A stretch of DNA of 15,993 nucleotides from Candidatus Aminicenantota bacterium (GTDB lineage Bacteria; Acidobacteriota; Aminicenantia; JAMOAD01). The translations under genes were made by a program, and so were the position numbers. This document shows, in pieces, positions 7,302 through 14,614 of the stretch (its first letter is position 1; every line of letters begins with the position of its first letter). The notes below the pieces were generated by a model that was given only the letters and a program-made list of their open reading frames with translations, made no database searches and was not told the DNA's origin. The DNA is taken from the NCBI GenBank assembly GCA_027070475.1, contig JALXDT010000217.1, forward strand, positions 1 to 15,993, read 5' to 3'.

Positions 7302-8756
7302 TCAACTATGTTTCTTTTTTAAACTTAACCATATACCTCCGAAGCCCACTAAAAGAAGAATAAGGCTCTGAAGGACTCTTTTCCATACAATTCCCTGCGG
7401 AGAAAAAGACAAATAGACAAAAAGAAAACCCAAAAGTGTGATAATGATATAAAATACAAACATCACAACAAAAGCTCTTTTATTAGTTTTTTCAGTATCC
7501 TCTCCGAAAAACTTATTGTATATCACAAGACCAAAAGCACTTAAAATTCCCAATATGAAAAATAGCATAAAGAAAAGCCGCGGATTGTTTCCCTTCTTAG
7601 CTATAATTTCATAAAGGGTAGCTCCTATTGAACTTCCGAAAAGGGAACCTATAACGCCATATATAAAAGAATAGCCCATATACACTGCGACTTTATCCTT
7701 GGGAGCAATCAGGCCTATATAGGAATAGTATTTAGGATGTGTTGTCATCTCTCCTATTGAGAATACAGCTATCCCTAAAACAAAAAGCCATGCACTTTTT
7801 GTAAGAGCAAGGATTAAAAATCCTGTTGAGCCAATCAAAATACCTGTTATCATTGTAGGAAGAGGTTTTATTTTTTTAACAATTCTACTAATTAAAACCT
7901 GTAGCAAAATAATCGTTCCCGCATTAATCACTGTCACATGTTCAACATCAAATACGAATCTGATATTTAATCCTATTGAATGAAATAAATTTGTCATATA
8001 TGATGAAACAACAGACCTATTTATAAAATCTCTCAGATACCATAGAACACTACCAAAATTCTGAAAATAAATTATCCAGAAAAATGAATATATGAAAATT
8101 AATAGCATAAACCTTGAATCCCCTAAAACCACTACAATATTTTTTAAACTATCTCCCAATGTTTTTCCCTCTTCCTTACCGGCTGGATCTTTATACAAAA
8201 ATATTGCAGGGAAAAGCATTAAGAATGTCCAGACAGAGGAAGCAATAAAAACATATCTCCATGAAAAGCCTTTAAGGTATGAAACAAGAAGGGGAGCCAA
8301 AAATGCACCTACATTTATCATCCAATAATAAATTCCAAATCCGAAACCACTTGTTTCCTCATCTGTAGTTCTTGCGATTGTGCTTGATATGATTGGTTTA
8401 AAAAGACCTGAACCCACTCCTACAAGAAGAAGAGTTGCAAAAATTACTCCATAGGTTGAAAAATGACCTGTTGCAAAATAGCCGATTGATAAAAGTGAGA
8501 ATGCTATTGTAAGCATTCTTTTATACCCGTACTTTTCCGCAAGAGCCCCTCCTACTATCGGAACTATATAAGTAAGAGCATAAACAATAGCCTGCAAAAA
8601 GCCCACACTTTCATGTTGAAAGTGTAGCTTATCGGTTAAATAAACAGCAAGGACAGAATTCATTCCATAGTAAGCTGCTCTTTCAAAAAGCTCCATAACA
8701 TTGGCAAGCCAGAATACAGGCTGAAATTTTGACAGTATACCCTTTTTTTTACTCAT
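7302..8756 (-). CDS. POT/PTR2-family proton-coupled peptide transporter (MFS)
   Basis: The 484-residue protein is an integral membrane transporter of the major facilitator superfamily with about 12 helices. The POT signature E-x-x-E-R is present in helix 1 (Glu22, Glu25, Arg26 in MELFERAAYYGM); in the family these charges couple proton movement to di- or tripeptide uptake. The usual Phe after the Arg is replaced by Ala. A second family-like segment is GSGLFKPIISSTIARTTDE followed by FGIYYWMINVGAFLAPLL, resembling the PTR2 FYxxINxG motif, and a later FSIGEMTTHPKYYSYIGLIAP fits the GEMxxxP region. Import of small peptides across the inner membrane is the likely role, but other MFS substrates (nucleosides, amino acids) cannot be excluded. 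A good ribosome binding site (AGAGG, eight bases before ATG) and a promoter precede it; the propeller gene follows. Confidence 0.78.
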   Translation of the reverse strand: MSKKKGILSKFQPVFWLANVMELFERAAYYGMNSVLAVYLTDKLHFQHESVGFLQAIVYALTYIVPIVGGALAEKYGYKRMLTIAFSLLSIGYFATGHFSTYGVIFATLLLVGVGSGLFKPIISSTIARTTDEETSGFGFGIYYWMINVGAFLAPLLVSYLKGFSWRYVFIASSVWTFLMLFPAIFLYKDPAGKEEGKTLGDSLKNIVVVLGDSRFMLLIFIYSFFWIIYFQNFGSVLWYLRDFINRSVVSSYMTNLFHSIGLNIRFVFDVEHVTVINAGTIILLQVLISRIVKKIKPLPTMITGILIGSTGFLILALTKSAWLFVLGIAVFSIGEMTTHPKYYSYIGLIAPKDKVAVYMGYSFIYGVIGSLFGSSIGATLYEIIAKKGNNPRLFFMLFFILGILSAFGLVIYNKFFGEDTEKTNKRAFVVMFVFYIIITLLGFLFVYLSFSPQGIVWKRVLQSLILLLVGFGGIWLSLKKKHS

Positions 8757-8791
8757 ATCTTTTTCCTCTCTTTGATTTTTTGAAACTAAAA

Positions 8792-8819
8792 ATTATCACA
8801 TAAAATTAAGAGATGTCAA
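8792..8819 (-). promoter_or_regulatory. Promoter of the POT transporter gene with extended -10
   Basis: On the minus strand a perfect TTGACA (8814-8819) is separated by 16 bases from GATAAT (8792-8797), which is preceded by TG in the extended -10 position (TGTGATAAT). Start of transcription is expected near 8785, 29 bases before the ATG, leaving room for the ribosome binding site. The -35 box lies only seven bases beyond the stop of the lipoprotein gene. TATGTGATA across the -10 matches half of the GntR palindrome at 14149. Confidence 0.65.
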
Positions 8820-8825
8820 ATAAAA

Positions 8826-10136
8826 CTACTTTCTCTCATCACAGCCTATATCATAACCTGAACCTTGAGGCCTTTCATCACCTTCAAAATCATACTTAAC
8901 CCCGGCATCAACACCTTTATCAATGGCAGATGAGCCACTTTTTAAATGAAAATCAAAACCTGAAAGATTTACAAATAGCTCCGAAGGCTTTTTAAAAAAT
9001 GAATGGGTATCATAGCCTCTACTTTGCCATTCCTTGAGAGTAATTTCATTTTCATCATCATTGTTTATCATATAGTTTGAATCTTTTCTATAATAAATAT
9101 TGTAATCAATTTTAAGCCCCTCCAGAGATGATTCATTGTATTCAAAACCTCCGGAGCCTCCTCCCAAAAGTATATTGTTGTAAATAGAATTTTTTTCACT
9201 TCCGTTTTTAATACTTATTGCCCATCTTCCGTCATAATCCTGAAAATATATTGTATTGTGCAGGATTTTATTGTTTTTTGAACCCCATTCATTACCCTGA
9301 GCATCATCCCAGAGAGCAATTCCTCCCGCATAATTATTGTAAATCAGATTATTTTTAACCACAGAATCTCTTACTGAGGCAAGATTGATTGCCGCACCTC
9401 CCCCCTTTCCATTACTGTAAACAATATTATTCTCTATTGTGCATTCTGAAGATATTCCATCACCTCCCATTGAGGGGTCTGCATTTATCTGAATACCACA
9501 GGCATAGTTGTTGAATACTTTGTTATTTTTAATTTTAGCATAATCAGAACTGTTTGATATATAGATTCCGTGCTCAAGCTTTGAACCACTAATAATTGAA
9601 TCGGAAATAGTCGTATAATCCGAAAAATCAGTAAAAATTCCCCATTTGCCAGAATTTTCAATCCTTAATTCACTTAATTCAATATGATCAGAATAGCTCA
9701 ATCTTATACCTGCTCTTTTAGCATTTTTTATCTTTATTTTTCTGAATTTTATATATTTCGCATTCTCAAAAAACACAGTATCCCTATCAGCGGATGAGCC
9801 ATCTATTATTGTCTTATCATACCCTTCCCCTTCAATAATTATTTCCTTTCCTTCATTTGCCTCTTTATCGATATAAACACCTTCCTTATAAATACCTGCT
9901 TTAATAATAATTCTTTCTCCCTCATTAATCTCATCCACAGCATGTTGAATGGTTTTCCACGGAGAATTTTCCGAGCCTGTATTACCATCGCTCCCACTTG
10001 TGGAAACATAATAAGTTACAATATTCTGATTGTTTTCATTTTCATTATTTGTATCCGAATTATTAGAAGTTGAATTTTTACAGGAACTGAAAATAAGGAT
10101 AAATAAAAACAATATTAAGAGCAGCTTTTTACTCAT
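8826..10136 (-). CDS. Right-handed parallel beta-helix surface lipoprotein
   Basis: The 436-residue product has a lipoprotein signal with lipobox FSSC and lipidated Cys at residue 19. An Asn/Ser/Thr/Glu-rich spacer follows (about 20-38), typical of lipoproteins held away from the membrane. The mature start TYYVSTSGSDGNTGSENSPWKTIQHAVDEI is the DUF1565-like entry to a parallel beta-helix. Many short rungs follow, with Asn-rich turns (IKNNKVFNN, ENNIVYSNGKGGGAAINL, VKNNLIYNNYAGGIALWD, KILHNTIYF, IYNNILLGG). The end, SSAIDKGVDAG...DIGCDERK, matches the choice-of-anchor/beta-helix closing motif usually ending DIGAxE. Such folds are found in pectate lyase-like and other polysaccharide-active proteins, but no catalytic triad is evident. 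It sits between the hydroxyproline operon and the transporter on the same strand, yet has its own promoter. No ribosome binding site; see the promoter entry. Confidence 0.85.
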   Translation of the reverse strand: MSKKLLLILFLFILIFSSCKNSTSNNSDTNNENENNQNIVTYYVSTSGSDGNTGSENSPWKTIQHAVDEINEGERIIIKAGIYKEGVYIDKEANEGKEIIIEGEGYDKTIIDGSSADRDTVFFENAKYIKFRKIKIKNAKRAGIRLSYSDHIELSELRIENSGKWGIFTDFSDYTTISDSIISGSKLEHGIYISNSSDYAKIKNNKVFNNYACGIQINADPSMGGDGISSECTIENNIVYSNGKGGGAAINLASVRDSVVKNNLIYNNYAGGIALWDDAQGNEWGSKNNKILHNTIYFQDYDGRWAISIKNGSEKNSIYNNILLGGGSGGFEYNESSLEGLKIDYNIYYRKDSNYMINNDDENEITLKEWQSRGYDTHSFFKKPSELFVNLSGFDFHLKSGSSAIDKGVDAGVKYDFEGDERPQGSGYDIGCDERK

Positions 10137-10141
10137 ATTTT

Positions 10142-10170
10142 AGAATACAGGAAATCAAAGAAAGATTCAA
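10142..10170 (-). promoter_or_regulatory. Promoter of the beta-helix lipoprotein gene, apparently leaderless
   Basis: Minus strand: TTGAAT (10165-10170), 17 bases, TATTCT (10142-10147), then only five bases before the ATG at 10136. Transcription would start at the start codon itself. No Shine-Dalgarno is present. It fills most of the 63-base gap after the glycyl radical enzyme stop. Confidence 0.5.
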
Positions 10171-10199
10171 AGAAAAAATCTGTTGACAATTTATTAAAA

Positions 10200-12563
10200 T
10201 CAAAAGCTTTCGTGCTCTGTTCTCTTTATTATCTCATCCTGAAGATCTTTGTTCAAATCCACAAAATAATCGCTGTAACCTGCGACTCTTACTATGAGAT
10301 CTCTGTGTTTTTCGGGCTCTCTCTGCGCCTCTCTCAATGTTTCAGCTGTCACAACATTAAATTGGATATGATGTCCATCATATCTGAAATATGTTCTTAT
10401 AAGGTTTAAAAGTTTGTTTTCTCCGCTTTCATCGGAGAGTAGCTGAGGAGTGAATTTCTGGTTTAAAAGTGTTCCACCTGTTCTTAAATGGTCAAGTTTT
10501 CCTAAGGATTTTATAACCGCCGTAGGCCCGTTTCTATCAGCACCCTGAACAGGGGACACTCCCTCTGAAAGAGGCTCTCCGGCTTTTCTCCCGTCAGGGG
10601 TTGCTCCCATCACCTTCCCAAAGTATATATGAACAGTGGTTGGCAAAAGATTAACTCTATAATGCCCTCCCTTTGTGTTAGGCCTTCCGTCAATAAACTC
10701 AAAGTATGCCTCAAAAACCTGTTTCATTATATCATCAGCATAATCATCATCATTTCCGAATTTGGGAGTCTTGTTTAAAAGACGCCGCCTTAGTATCTCA
10801 TTGTTTTCAAAATTATCTTTAATTGCCTCCAAAAGCTCTTTCATTGAAACAATTTTTTTGTCAAAAACATTGTATTTTATGGCCGAAAGAGAATCCGTGA
10901 TGGTTCCGATACCAACCCCTTGAATGTAAGAGTTATTATACCTTGCTCCTCCGCTGTGATAATCCTTTCCTTTGATAATACAGTCATCTATCAATATTGA
11001 AAGATAGGGAGCAGGAAGCTCTCTGCTGTAAATTTTCTCTATAATATTGTTACCCTTTATTTTAATATCAATAAAATATTTAAGCTGTCTTCTAAATGCA
11101 GTGAAAAGCTCATCAAAACTTCTGAAATCTTCTGGATTTCCTGTTTCTATACCGATTTTTTTACCTGTTCTGGGATCACTTCCATTGTTTAAAGTAATCT
11201 CCAAAACTTTCGGAATATTAAAGTATCCTGTTAAAATATAAGCCTCTTTTCCGAAAACTCCGGCCTCTACACAACCGCTTGCGCCGCCCTGTCGGGCATC
11301 AACAATATCCTTTCCCTGTCTTACATGCTCTTGAATAATTGCATCCGTGTTGAAGATTGATGGTTGCCCGAATCCTGTTTTAATTATCTTAATGGCTCTC
11401 TTTAAAAGCCTGTCGGGATTCTTTTTGCTCACCTGAACCATTGAGCTCGGTTGAAGAATCCTCATCTCTTCAATAACATCAAGAATAAGATATGAAAGCT
11501 CATTTGAAGCATCCGAGCCATCGGGTTTTACTCCACCTACATTTATAAGGGCAAAATCCGTATATGTGCTGCTCTCCTCTGCTGTTACCCCAACCTTCGG
11601 AGGAGCAGGTTGATTGTTGAATTTAACCCAGAAGGATTCAAGAAGCTCCTTTGCCCTATCTTCCGTAAGATTTCCCGATTCTATTTCCCTCTTATAAAAA
11701 GGATAAAGATGCTGATCCAATCTTCCGGGATTAAATGAATCCCAGGGATTTAGTTCTGTTATAACTCCTATATGAACAAACCAATAGTATTGAAGAGCTT
11801 CCCAGAATGTATCGGGCTTTTTCGCAGGAACCATTCTGCATATCCTTGCCATCTCCTTTAACTCATCTTTTCTTTCGGGATTTTCCTCTGTCTCTGCCAA
11901 TTTCTCAAGTTCGGCTGCATAGCGGTTTGCATAGGAGATTAAAGCCTGAGCTGCTATTTTCATTGCCTTTAATTCCTCTTTTTTATCAAGAGCTTCAGGA
12001 TCAGAATAAAAGTCAAGATTTTTAATACTCTCATCTATATCCCTGATAAAATCCTCAAATCCCTTTTTGTAAATCTTATCATCAAGAACAGTGTGTCCCG
12101 GGGAACGCTGCTCCATAAATTCAGTGAAAACACCCGCTGAAAAAGCCTCTTTCCACGCCTCATCCACCTCTTGAAAAATCTTATCCCTTACGGATCTTCC
12201 TTTCCAGAATGGAATTATCTCATTTTTGTAAATCTCCTTTGTTTTATCATCAACCCTGTACCATACCTTTTCCCTTGAATTTAAAATCTCAAGATCTTCA
12301 AGGGAGTGAACTATTATTTCAGGGTATGTGGGAACAGCCTTAGGCTCAGGACCTCTCTCCCCTACTATTAACTCTCCCTCATTAATACATAGCTTTTTAT
12401 TCTCAAGTATGTATTTTAAAGCCATTGCCCTTTTAACAGGCACAGAAACCTTTTGAGCAATATCGCTTTTGTAAAATTCTGTTATCAAAATAGCCCTTTC
12501 AGGGGTAATATGAGGAATTGCATTTAAAGATTGTTCCCTTAATTTTTTAATCCTTTCATTCAT
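10200..12563 (-). CDS. hypD: Glycyl radical enzyme, trans-4-hydroxy-L-proline dehydratase (HypD)
   Basis: HypD dehydrates trans-4-hydroxy-L-proline to (S)-1-pyrroline-5-carboxylate by radical chemistry in the anaerobic cytoplasm. The 787-residue protein has the thiyl-radical Cys431 and base Glu433 in GASGCVEAG and the radical-bearing Gly762 in RVAGYS. From memory of the Clostridioides difficile HypD structure paper, all named active-site residues are matched at a constant offset of three: Phe149, His157 (EQRSPGHTV), Asp275 (NPWDSF), Ser331 and Phe337 (ESSTYTDF), Tyr447 (YILTGYF) and Thr642 (LPTTVHIYFG). This argues against pyruvate formate-lyase, glycerol and choline-type relatives. One difference is Ala434, where I recall Thr. 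The start is fixed by GGAGG five bases upstream, overlapping the activase stop; the gap between stop and ATG is one base. No P5C reductase gene is nearby, so reduction to proline must be encoded elsewhere. A HypD paralogue with another substrate remains possible. Confidence 0.82.
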   Translation of the reverse strand: MNERIKKLREQSLNAIPHITPERAILITEFYKSDIAQKVSVPVKRAMALKYILENKKLCINEGELIVGERGPEPKAVPTYPEIIVHSLEDLEILNSREKVWYRVDDKTKEIYKNEIIPFWKGRSVRDKIFQEVDEAWKEAFSAGVFTEFMEQRSPGHTVLDDKIYKKGFEDFIRDIDESIKNLDFYSDPEALDKKEELKAMKIAAQALISYANRYAAELEKLAETEENPERKDELKEMARICRMVPAKKPDTFWEALQYYWFVHIGVITELNPWDSFNPGRLDQHLYPFYKREIESGNLTEDRAKELLESFWVKFNNQPAPPKVGVTAEESSTYTDFALINVGGVKPDGSDASNELSYLILDVIEEMRILQPSSMVQVSKKNPDRLLKRAIKIIKTGFGQPSIFNTDAIIQEHVRQGKDIVDARQGGASGCVEAGVFGKEAYILTGYFNIPKVLEITLNNGSDPRTGKKIGIETGNPEDFRSFDELFTAFRRQLKYFIDIKIKGNNIIEKIYSRELPAPYLSILIDDCIIKGKDYHSGGARYNNSYIQGVGIGTITDSLSAIKYNVFDKKIVSMKELLEAIKDNFENNEILRRRLLNKTPKFGNDDDYADDIMKQVFEAYFEFIDGRPNTKGGHYRVNLLPTTVHIYFGKVMGATPDGRKAGEPLSEGVSPVQGADRNGPTAVIKSLGKLDHLRTGGTLLNQKFTPQLLSDESGENKLLNLIRTYFRYDGHHIQFNVVTAETLREAQREPEKHRDLIVRVAGYSDYFVDLNKDLQDEIIKRTEHESF

Positions 12564-12564
12564 C

Positions 12565-13470
12565 CTATCCTCCGATTTTTACACTGATATTGAGTTTATT
12601 AAAATAATTTTTTACAACATTCAAATCCTCCTCTGATAGAGGATCTATTTCTTCAAGCAAATAATCCATACCAAGCCTCTTATATTTTGAGACTCCGCCT
12701 CTATGATAATTCAGAAGGGAGATTTGAGATATATTTTCAAGCTTTGATATAAATTCCACAATGGCTTTGAGATTTTCCTCTGTTGTTGTTATATTTTCTA
12801 TAAGAGGTATTCTTATCTCTATGTTTTTATGAATTTTGTCCAATTTTTTAAGATTCTCCAAAATTATTTTATTGGATACAGCTGTGTACTTTTTATGGAG
12901 TTCATCATCCATAAGTTTTAAATCATAAAAATACAAATCAACAAGTGAGTTAATTCTCTCAAAATTTTCAAACTTAGTATAACCTGAGGTGTCAACGACA
13001 GTTGTCAGATACCTTCTTTTGCTCTCGTTTAAAAGAGCTTCAAGAAAATCTATTTGCAAAAGTGGCTCTCCTCCGGAAAAGGTTATCCCTCCCGCAGATT
13101 CATCATAAAAAAGAACATCCTTTTCTATCTCATCAAACACCTGTTTTACGGAAGCCTCTTTTCCGGTAAACTTCAAAGCCTCGGACGGGCAAACTTCAAC
13201 ACAATCTCCACAAAGATCACAGCTATCCTTATCAATTTTAATATTCCCATTCTTTTTTATTGCATTCAAAGGACATTTTTTGATGCAAAGGTCACAGGAT
13301 TCAATACATCTGTCCGGATAAAACATTAGTTCAGGTTTAAGCTTTTGACTTTCAGGATTATGACACCACCAACATCTCAGAGGACAACCCTTTAAAAAAA
13401 CAGTTGATCTAATGCCGGGGCCATCATGTATTGCATATTTTTTAATATCAAAGATAATTCCCTTAACCAT
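12565..13470 (-). CDS. hypE: Glycyl radical enzyme activating enzyme (HypD activase)
   Basis: This 301-residue radical SAM enzyme installs the glycyl radical on its partner, encoded one base downstream. CPLRCWWC (Cys29, Cys33, Cys36) is the CX3CX2C motif for the SAM-binding [4Fe-4S] cluster, preceded by the GRE-activase hallmark IHDGPGIRSTVFLKG. A ferredoxin-like insert holds two further clusters: Cys55, 59, 62, 66 and Cys84, 87, 90, 94. This insert separates dehydratase-type activases from the shorter PFL activase. GGEP lies at 133-136, followed by LLQIDFLEALL, and DTSGY near 170 is also expected. The gene starts inside the end of the regulator gene (ATGGTTAA overlap of eight bases) without a clear ribosome binding site, which suggests translational coupling. 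Specificity for HypD is inferred from adjacency; the name follows that. Confidence 0.9.
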   Translation of the reverse strand: MVKGIIFDIKKYAIHDGPGIRSTVFLKGCPLRCWWCHNPESQKLKPELMFYPDRCIESCDLCIKKCPLNAIKKNGNIKIDKDSCDLCGDCVEVCPSEALKFTGKEASVKQVFDEIEKDVLFYDESAGGITFSGGEPLLQIDFLEALLNESKRRYLTTVVDTSGYTKFENFERINSLVDLYFYDLKLMDDELHKKYTAVSNKIILENLKKLDKIHKNIEIRIPLIENITTTEENLKAIVEFISKLENISQISLLNYHRGGVSKYKRLGMDYLLEEIDPLSEEDLNVVKNYFNKLNISVKIGG

Positions 13471-14140
13471 TGTGAAATGAATAGTATTTTTTTACAAACC
13501 TTTCCTGGACCTGATAAGACCAGTGTACATCTCTCATATAATTTGCAGCTAAAACAAAATCCCCTTCCTTAATAAAATCAATTATCCTCTGATGCTCTTT
13601 TACTGAGTTTTCCTCCCAATCCTTTAAGATTCCTCTCTTTCTCTGAAAATCATATAATCTTCTCTTTTTAATATCAACGATCTCCTTTAAGTCTTCGTTC
13701 TCGCACAGATTAATGAATAGATTGTGAAAATCAAGATTATAATTATAGTATGTGTCAAAATCCCCTTTTTTAACGGCTTTTTTCATTTTTTGATTTAAAG
13801 ATTCAAGAATTTTTGTCTCCCTTTCCCCTATTTTATCCTTTACTGAGATAATACAGGAAGATTCAAGGGCTCCTATTATCTGATAGATTTTTTTTATATC
13901 ATCAAAACTCAAAGAATTTACAATAATCCCTTTACGGGGTTTTATTGTGACAAAACCTTCAAATTCAAGCTGAAGGAGTGCATCCCTCAATGGAGTTCTG
14001 CTTATTCCCAAAAGTGAGCTTGTTCTCTCAAGATTTATGGTTTCCCCAGGTTTGATTTCACCGCTTTGAATCTTATCCCTCAGGTACTCATAAACCTGCT
14101 CTTTTAAAGTTTTAACAAAAAAATTATTTTCCTTTTTCAT
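13463..14140 (-). CDS. GntR-family transcriptional regulator (FCD/FadR subfamily)
   Basis: The 225-residue protein is a DNA-binding regulator. The N-terminal winged helix-turn-helix (about 10-75) has YLRDKIQSGEIKPGE, LLGISRTPLRDALLQLEFEGFV and the wing IKPRKGIIV, all standard for GntR. The all-helical FCD ligand domain (about 80-215) has three His in the usual metal-site positions (His139 in DFHNLF, His183 in KEHQR, His206 in RDVHW), with Asn135 or Asp137 as fourth ligand. Such domains bind small carboxylates, so hydroxyproline or a product is a sensible effector. I use the ATG at 14140 because AGAGG stands five bases before it; a GTG at 14167 would add nine residues but places the start inside the operator palindrome. 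It overlaps the activase by eight bases and heads the operon, so it likely controls itself and the two enzyme genes. Confidence 0.9.
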   Translation of the reverse strand: MKKENNFFVKTLKEQVYEYLRDKIQSGEIKPGETINLERTSSLLGISRTPLRDALLQLEFEGFVTIKPRKGIIVNSLSFDDIKKIYQIIGALESSCIISVKDKIGERETKILESLNQKMKKAVKKGDFDTYYNYNLDFHNLFINLCENEDLKEIVDIKKRRLYDFQRKRGILKDWEENSVKEHQRIIDFIKEGDFVLAANYMRDVHWSYQVQERFVKKYYSFHNG

Positions 14141-14145
14141 ACAAA

Positions 14146-14150
14146 CCTCT
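14146..14150 (-). promoter_or_regulatory. Ribosome binding site of the GntR gene, touching the operator
   Basis: AGAGG (minus strand) is five bases from the ATG at 14140 and decides that start over the upstream GTG. Its first two bases are also the end of the palindrome at 14149-14174. Confidence 0.75.
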
Positions 14151-14174
14151 GATATGTAATATATCACATATCAG
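14149..14174. promoter_or_regulatory. 26-bp near-perfect palindrome, probable GntR operator
   Basis: The outer arms CTGATATGT (14149-14157) and ACATATCAG (14166-14174) are exact inverted copies and the central ATATAT is symmetric; 12 of 13 base pairs are matched, with one mismatched pair at 14158/14165. It lies nine bases from the regulator ATG, between a possible promoter and the ribosome binding site. Autoregulation by an operator at this place is typical of GntR/FCD proteins, which bind palindromes as dimers. Confidence 0.75.
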
Positions 14175-14194
14175 TAAGAAATGCAATAAATCAA
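14166..14194 (-). promoter_or_regulatory. Possible promoter of the gntR-hypE-hypD operon
   Basis: On the minus strand TTGATT (14189-14194) is followed after about 17-18 bases by ATATGT/TATGTG, the upstream arm of the palindrome. A second -35-like TTGACT is at 14199-14204 but has no good partner. If this is right, bound regulator would cover the -10 region and block transcription. The -10 match is poor, so only the general position is supported. Confidence 0.35.
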
Positions 14195-14606
14195 TATTAG
14201 TCAAAACAATCTTTCCGAAATAAATAAGCTTAGTCAGAAAAAAAAAATAAAAACATGACAGATTAAAGAAATAAATAAAAACAAATATTTAGAAAAAAAG
14301 GGTTGCATTCAAGCTGGATAAGCAGACGTAATATTACCACCAAATAAGGTTAACCAGATTGGATTAATAAGAAAACAGTATAGAGTTGGACTTTTTAGTT
14401 CACTTGAAATAGAATACAAATATTTTTATATTCATTTTACAGAGCAAACATATAGCTTTATCCTTGCTCTTATTTATGTTTTACAAATATATTTGTAGGT
14501 ATGGAGCTGTGTATCTGTCCGAAAACAGAATATTATTTTCTTACTTTATTATTCTCAATTTTCCTCTCTTTCCACCTTAAGTTCTTTACAAATTCTATAA
14601 TAAATA
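14175..14606. other. Intergenic stretch without a supportable gene
   Basis: About 430 AT-rich bases separate the regulator operon from the crystallin-domain gene. I see no open frame with a start codon and ribosome binding site. The region holds a perfect 16-bp palindrome TACAAATATATTTGTA (14482-14497) and a 7-bp inverted repeat AGAGCAA/TTGCTCT (14441-14447 with 14464-14470). Both are small enough to be chance in such DNA. A start-less open frame at 14322-14495 is discussed as rejected. A short RNA or decayed gene cannot be excluded. Confidence 0.5.
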
Positions 14607-14614
14607 TCTATTAA

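Noticed and set aside
10183..10188. Perfect plus-strand TTGACA after the glycyl radical enzyme gene, considered as a promoter for an antisense RNA.
   Set aside because: No -10-like sequence at 16-18 bases downstream.
14141..14167. GTG start at 14167 giving a nine-residue longer GntR protein.
   Set aside because: It has no ribosome binding site and lies inside the operator palindrome; the ATG at 14140 has AGAGG at ideal spacing.
14322..14495. Open plus-strand frame of 58 codons (reads ADVILPPNKVNQIGLIRKQY onwards) in the intergenic stretch.
   Set aside because: It starts after a stop codon, has no ATG, GTG or TTG start with a ribosome binding site, and I do not recognise it as part of any family. 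Kept only as a possible decayed gene.
14482..14497. Perfect 16-bp palindrome TACAAATATATTTGTA.
   Set aside because: Purely AT-rich core and not next to a promoter I can support; perfect palindromes of this size are expected about once by chance in 16 kb of such DNA.
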